11,514 nt of DNA from Cyclostephanos tholiformis (taxonomy: Eukaryota > Bacillariophyta > Thalassiosirophyceae > Thalassiosirales > Thalassiosiraceae): the NCBI GenBank assembly GCA_036939975.1, contig JALLPB010001047.1, positions 1 through 11,514 of the forward strand. Reading direction: 5' to 3'. Numbering within the stretch: the stretch's first letter is position 1; each line of letters opens with the position of its first letter. Positions 7,700 through 11,514 of the stretch are shown here, piece after piece. A model generated the notes under the pieces. It saw only the letters and a list, made by a program, of their open reading frames with translations. It did no database searches and was not told the DNA's origin. The position numbers were made by a program, and so were the translations under genes.

Positions 7700-8030
7700 A
7701 GAGCTAGGGCAAGGGCGCAGATGAGGGCGAGGCTGCATGTGAGGCCACGGGCAAGGGCAAGGGCATGGCCTCAGCCAAGGATCAGAACAAAGGCAAGGCC
7801 CAGCCCAAGGAAGGGTGGAAGGACAAGGCCGAGGCCAAGGAGAAGAACAAGAGCAAGGCCGAGGCAGAGGAGTCAGACAAGGGCAAGGGCATGGTCACGG
7901 ACAAAGACAAGAACAAGGGCAAGGCCAAGGCCAAGGCCTAGGTAGCAGGCAAGGCTGAGGCAGAAGACAAGGACAAAGCCCAAGCAAGGGATGAGGGCGC
8001 GGGTGAGGGCAAGGGCAAGGGATAGGGAGG
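7700..8030 (+). repeat. Purine-rich AAGGCN / GGGCAA low-complexity repeat
   Basis: An irregular array of GGCAAG, GGCCAAGG and GACAAG units, strongly purine-biased on the plus strand and with clear 6-base spacing. Two frames stay open for long stretches. One, from 7721, gives Arg-X repeats (RARPRPR). The other, about 7706-7938, gives Lys/Gly/Ala/Glu repeats (KGKGM, KAEAEESDK, KGKAKAKA) and stops at TAG 7939-7941. The Lys/Glu frame looks more like a real protein tail, but no start, partner domain or homologue is visible, so the repeat is the only firm call. Confidence 0.65.
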
Positions 8031-8451
8031 GACAACAAAACCATTTTGGTCAACTCCAGCAAATCGAGTGCTAGCGATGACACCAGTACCCACTTTGAAG
8101 ATTCTAGCAAGAGCGAGACCACTGGGTCCAAATCTGACTTATCTACTGCCGGCGACAATGCATACACACTGATCAAGGATTCCAGCAAGACCTCCAGCTA
8201 AAATTTGGCGGGCATCAGGAAGTCATCCAGGGCAGCAGGCCAATGGTTTAGGCTATCCCTGGCAGCAGAACAGGGGCAAAGGGCAGCGGCCAACGACAAT
8301 GTGGCCAAGTGACAAGGGGCCAATGAAAAAGGAAAATCAAACTGGGCAAACATAATAATACTAGGGCAATAAAAATAAGCAAATGAGGGCAAGAAACAAA
8401 GGATGAGTAACTATCTCCGGGGGCTGGGCTGAGTGGTCGGCTTCACTGAAG
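8031..8451 (+). other. Ser-rich open fragment, then non-coding-looking sequence
   Basis: From about 8031 to TAA 8199-8201 one plus frame reads a Ser/Asp/Thr-rich peptide (NSSKSSASDDTS, FEDSSKSETTG, IKDSSKTSS), like a disordered protein tail. It is out of frame with the Lys-rich frame upstream, so the two could be parts of one broken gene, but no domain supports this. From 8202 to about 8450 I see only scattered GGGCAA words and short frames. Nothing on the minus strand is convincing. Confidence 0.35.
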
Positions 8452-10969
8452 ATGGAGGATCAATTTAACACAGAATGGGATGAAGTTAGCTTGGTGAGTA
8501 ACCGGGGGGACGTCAACTTCCTCAGGGGAGGAAGAGAACTGGGTCAAGGACCCACCCCTGGGGGGAAGAACCGCAGCACAATGGGGGAAAATTATTCTGA
8601 AACTTCCCCCACCAGAGGGGACAGGCAGCAAACATGGGAAAGAGGGAACAATAGTCCTAGGGCAATCACACAATAGGACACCATAGATGTACGGAGTAAT
8701 GTCTCCCTTGGTGAAGGCAATGACCAAGTGGGGGGGGTGGATTGGGGGGGACCAGAATGAGGTCAAGCAGCTAGAGTGCCTGTTGCAGAAACAAGGACGG
8801 GGGGGTTAGTAACGGCCCTCAGGGGGGTGTCTACCCAAAAAAATGACACCACTATCGAATGAGAACTCGAATGGCAGGGTTGGGTGGGGGGGGACCCAAC
8901 CAAGGCAATGGCATTCAAAGACCAGGTTCTAAATCAACAAGTGCTGCACGATTTTGCATTCATGAAGGGAAAATTGCCAGTAGTCCACCTAGCACACTCC
9001 ATCGGCGCGTTTTTTGGGTTGTCAGGCATAGCAATGGACGTGCAGGGCAAACAAATTGCTTTTGTGAGAGACAGGAATCACTGCCAACAGCCAATCCCCT
9101 TTATCTTGCCTCCACAAAATTTGTGGACTTGGGCAAAGGTGCGCTACCTTGCAAACACAGCACAGTATCTTGAGTACAATTCCCATGAAGCTAACCTGGA
9201 CAGGCTGTGGGCAATGGGGGCAGGAGCAGAGGACCTCGTGGATATCCAACTCTCATGCCTCCTGTCATTACCCATGGTGGTGGCAGAATTCATAGTGCAG
9301 CAGGGGGGAGGCTGCCTCCCACATACCATGCAGGCATTCATTATGGACCAGAAGCTTGTCCTAGATTGGTGCTTGGCAGCATCCCATGCTGCAGACGATG
9401 GAAAGCATTCTCAACTTGGTGGCACCAGAGCCCGCCTTGTGCCAAGATGAAGAGTTTCTAGAATGGTGTGGGCAATGACTAGCCACAACTCTGGGGCGGG
9501 ATGCTACTCAAGGTATGGGTGAACCAATGGCCACAGGGGGCACAAACAAAATCAATCTGGTCGAATGGATCACCGCAAATATGGGAAGGAGTTTTGTTGA
9601 AGGAGTCCAAGCCCTTGCTTCTACTACAGTGGGTGCAATGCAACAAGGAGGGGGCACCGATCATGAAAGTGGCAAAGGAATGGGGGGAAGAATGTACTCA
9701 GAAAATAATGTCGCCTTCCTTAAAGGATATTGTGGGGTCCTTGATCCAGCAAAAATCACAAATATATGGGACTTGTTCCAACAAACACATGAGATTGCTT
9801 CCCACTGGCATAATCTACGAGAATCTATGACAAGATGGGCAAAACAAATGGGCAAGGAGATTGATAAGGCCCCATTTTTTACTGAACAGACAATCAAGGA
9901 TATCGTAGGGCTAAATTTCAATCTGGGCGAGGCAGAACCAACATATAGTTTGGCACAGTGGGGAGTCTCCATCCTCACATGCCGCCCAAAGACAGCTCAT
10001 GAAGTAGAGACAATCAAAGACTTTGAGGAGACACGTTGCATCACCGCCCACACCATGCAATTCAATGATGTGAGGAGGTGATGAGAAATGCCACCCAGCC
10101 CACCCCCCGACACCTATTTTGAACTTTGACTCAGCATCAACATATTTTGCGCATTGGTGTGGACTTTGTTTGGAGATGAATGCGACTACTATAAGGGTCT
10201 ATTCGATGTCAGCAAGATGCTGAATCTACAGGAGGTCCACATAATTCACAACTCCTTTACTGCAGATGGATGCTGACACATTATGTGGGCTATCATGAGC
10301 AATGGGAGATCATTCTTCAACTCAGTGCTAGTTGAGGCACAATTCTGCCAGGAGGAGAGTTTTTGTTGGCCAGCATTGCTTATATTTAAAATTACAGATG
10401 ATGTGCAATATGCAAAGGTAATTGAACTGCCATTTTATCCTATGGAGTGGCTCCTCCAGGCAGGAGCAACGGGGAGGGGAATGGGAAACGGAGGTGGCGG
10501 TGGTGAGAATGGAGAAAATGGGGCTGGCACCCAGGGAAAAGGGGGACCACGGGAACAAGTATGGGAAAACCCTCGGGGGCGCAATGGGCAGAGCAGCGGC
10601 GACCCACGCCGACAACCATGGGTAGATGACCATCACCCCAAGATTGTAACAATGATGGCTGATTAAGTCTTGGCCTGAGAAGCAAGGGTCCAATCGACTG
10701 AGATTTTGGATGCTGCTAACAAGTGCATTACTGATCTCTCAACACTGCTGGAATACATGGAAAATGGACGCCCATTTATATGCTGGGCACACATGCTGGG
10801 ACATTGTGGATTCCAGAACTGCACATTCTGCAGAGGGCATGTACCTAGGGCAAACATCACCGACAAATTTGTGGATGAAGCAGTGGCTATCCTTGCATTG
10901 GGGGTGCAAAAGTGTGCGTGTCTGTGGGATCAGCAGGAATCTCCGGGGAAGCACTCAAAAGAAGAATGA
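8452..10969 (+). pseudogene. Decayed ~840-codon protein gene of an uncharacterised repeat-associated diatom family
   Basis: Frame one runs from ATG 8452 (MEDQFNTEW) to about 9395, interrupted by TAG 8674, TGA 8758 and TGA 8860. One frameshift near 9380-9410, after LDWCLAASHA, moves to a second frame that continues to a terminal TGA at 10967-10969 (SPGKHSKEE). Internal stops there are TGA 9476, 10079, 10082, 10127 and 10274, TAA 10664 and TGA 10676. Coherent content spans the stops: FAFMKGKLPVVHLAH near 8950, PFILPPQNLWTWAKV near 9100, TIKDIVGLNFNLGEAEPTYS near 9890-9950, WTLFGDECDYY near 10160-10192, IMWAIMSNGRSFF near 10280-10320, a Gly-rich linker 10460-10560, and a C-terminal Cys/His motif. 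That motif is C-x7-C-x4-C-x2-C-x2-H (codons 10781, 10805, 10820, 10829, 10838). It resembles, from memory, a multi-copy family of unknown diatom proteins. A Gag- or ORF1-like role is a guess. No LTRs or RT are seen nearby. Confidence 0.72.
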
Positions 10970-11514
10970 CACAAAATTGGGTACCATCAGGGGATATTTA
11001 TGTGAAACGGGAGGAAGGGTCAAAGGGACATGAAGGGGTGCAGGGCAAAGCAAGGGGACAGGCGAATGAGGGAATCTAACAAACAAATCAAACATTAAGT
11101 AATAGGGAATCATTGTTAAATAAAAAGCCACAACAAAAACCAAACAAAATACTTTGAGGACATACACCGGTGGCACCAGTGGAAAAAGTGGTTGACCACT
11201 CTCAGGGTGGAAATAACCTCAGGCGAGGAGGGGATATTATTAATGATGGTAGGGTGATCCCTTGAGTACTATTGGATGATGGACAAGGTAAGTCAACAAC
11301 ATCGGATATGGAGATTAGTGATAGCAGCAAGGGGAGCACCGGACATCAAATGATAAAAAAACAAAAAATCACACGGAAGATGGCAATCACCAATGGCTTT
11401 TGTCGCCACCATTTATTATTGCCACCGGTTCACCGGCTACGGGAGCAACTACCAAGGCATGACCTAGGCGGGTGGATAACTCTCTCCTGAAGTGAAAAAC
11501 GAGTGGAAAACGAG
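10970..11514. other. Downstream flank, no gene recognised
   Basis: Purine-rich on the plus strand and poor in CpG until about 11400, in continuity with the decayed unit before it. An open frame at 11272-11490 is Ser/Lys-rich at its start but has no recognisable domain or neighbour. I found no direct repeat of the 7222-8450 region that would make a second LTR pair. Nothing is supported here. Confidence 0.4.

Noticed and set aside
8758..10678. Predominance of TGA among internal stops as a sign of TGA reassignment
   Set aside because: TAG and TAA also occur in the same unit, there is a frameshift, and the copia element shows the same pattern together with lost catalytic residues. CGA decay at CpG explains it better.
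11284..11294. Perfect-looking splice donor AAGGTAAGT
   Set aside because: No exon upstream and no matching acceptor with coding sequence downstream; likely chance.
11272..11490. 72-codon open frame near the right end
   Set aside because: Short, compositionally simple at its start, no domain or homologue recognised, and in a decayed region.
7222..11514. A second LTR pair flanking the 8452-10969 unit
   Set aside because: I compared the two flanks by eye and found only short matches such as GCAAATGAGGG/GCGAATGAGGG, too little to call.

Overview
The window looks like nuclear DNA of a diatom, probably a centric one. This is inferred from three things: a single-exon, very CpG-rich aldo/keto reductase gene with a secretory/plastid-like presequence; a Ty1/copia element whose Pol motifs match the diatom copia (CoDi-type) family as I recall it; and a decayed reading frame resembling a multi-copy family of uncharacterised diatom proteins. 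There is no bacterial operon structure and I see no RNA gene or CRISPR array.

Layout. 1-128 is the 5' flank. 129-1769 (+) is the only gene that looks intact, an aldo/keto reductase with its D-Y-K-H tetrad and a long N-terminal extension that may be a multi-part plastid address. 1770-1902 is its 3' flank. 1908-7216 (-) is an old, complete-length but dead Ty1/copia retrotransposon, with ~160 bp LTRs that are about 90% identical, a 5 bp target duplication (GGGCT), and domain order Gag-protease-integrase-RT-RNase H. It is broken by at least six frame changes and many stops, and it has lost catalytic residues in integrase and RNase H. 7222-7690 holds nothing recognised. 7700-8030 is an AAGGCN-type low-complexity repeat, followed by a short Ser-rich open fragment. 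8452-10969 (+) is a second decayed coding unit of about 840 codons, readable through one frameshift and ten stops. It ends in a CCCH-like Cys/His motif. The remainder to 11514 has no supported gene.

The main theme is decay. In both repeat-derived units the internal stops are mostly TGA where Arg CGA is the likely ancestor. The lost catalytic codons of the copia element fit CpG-to-CpA changes, and the two LTRs show TG in one copy against CA in the other at two sites, as expected from two independent decays of one CG. The adjacent host gene keeps very dense CpG (21 in 721-840 by eye, against 1 in 8881-9000). This fits CpG-methylation-type mutation confined to the repeats. I found no evidence for a working new system; the most novel item is the decayed 8452-10969 protein family.
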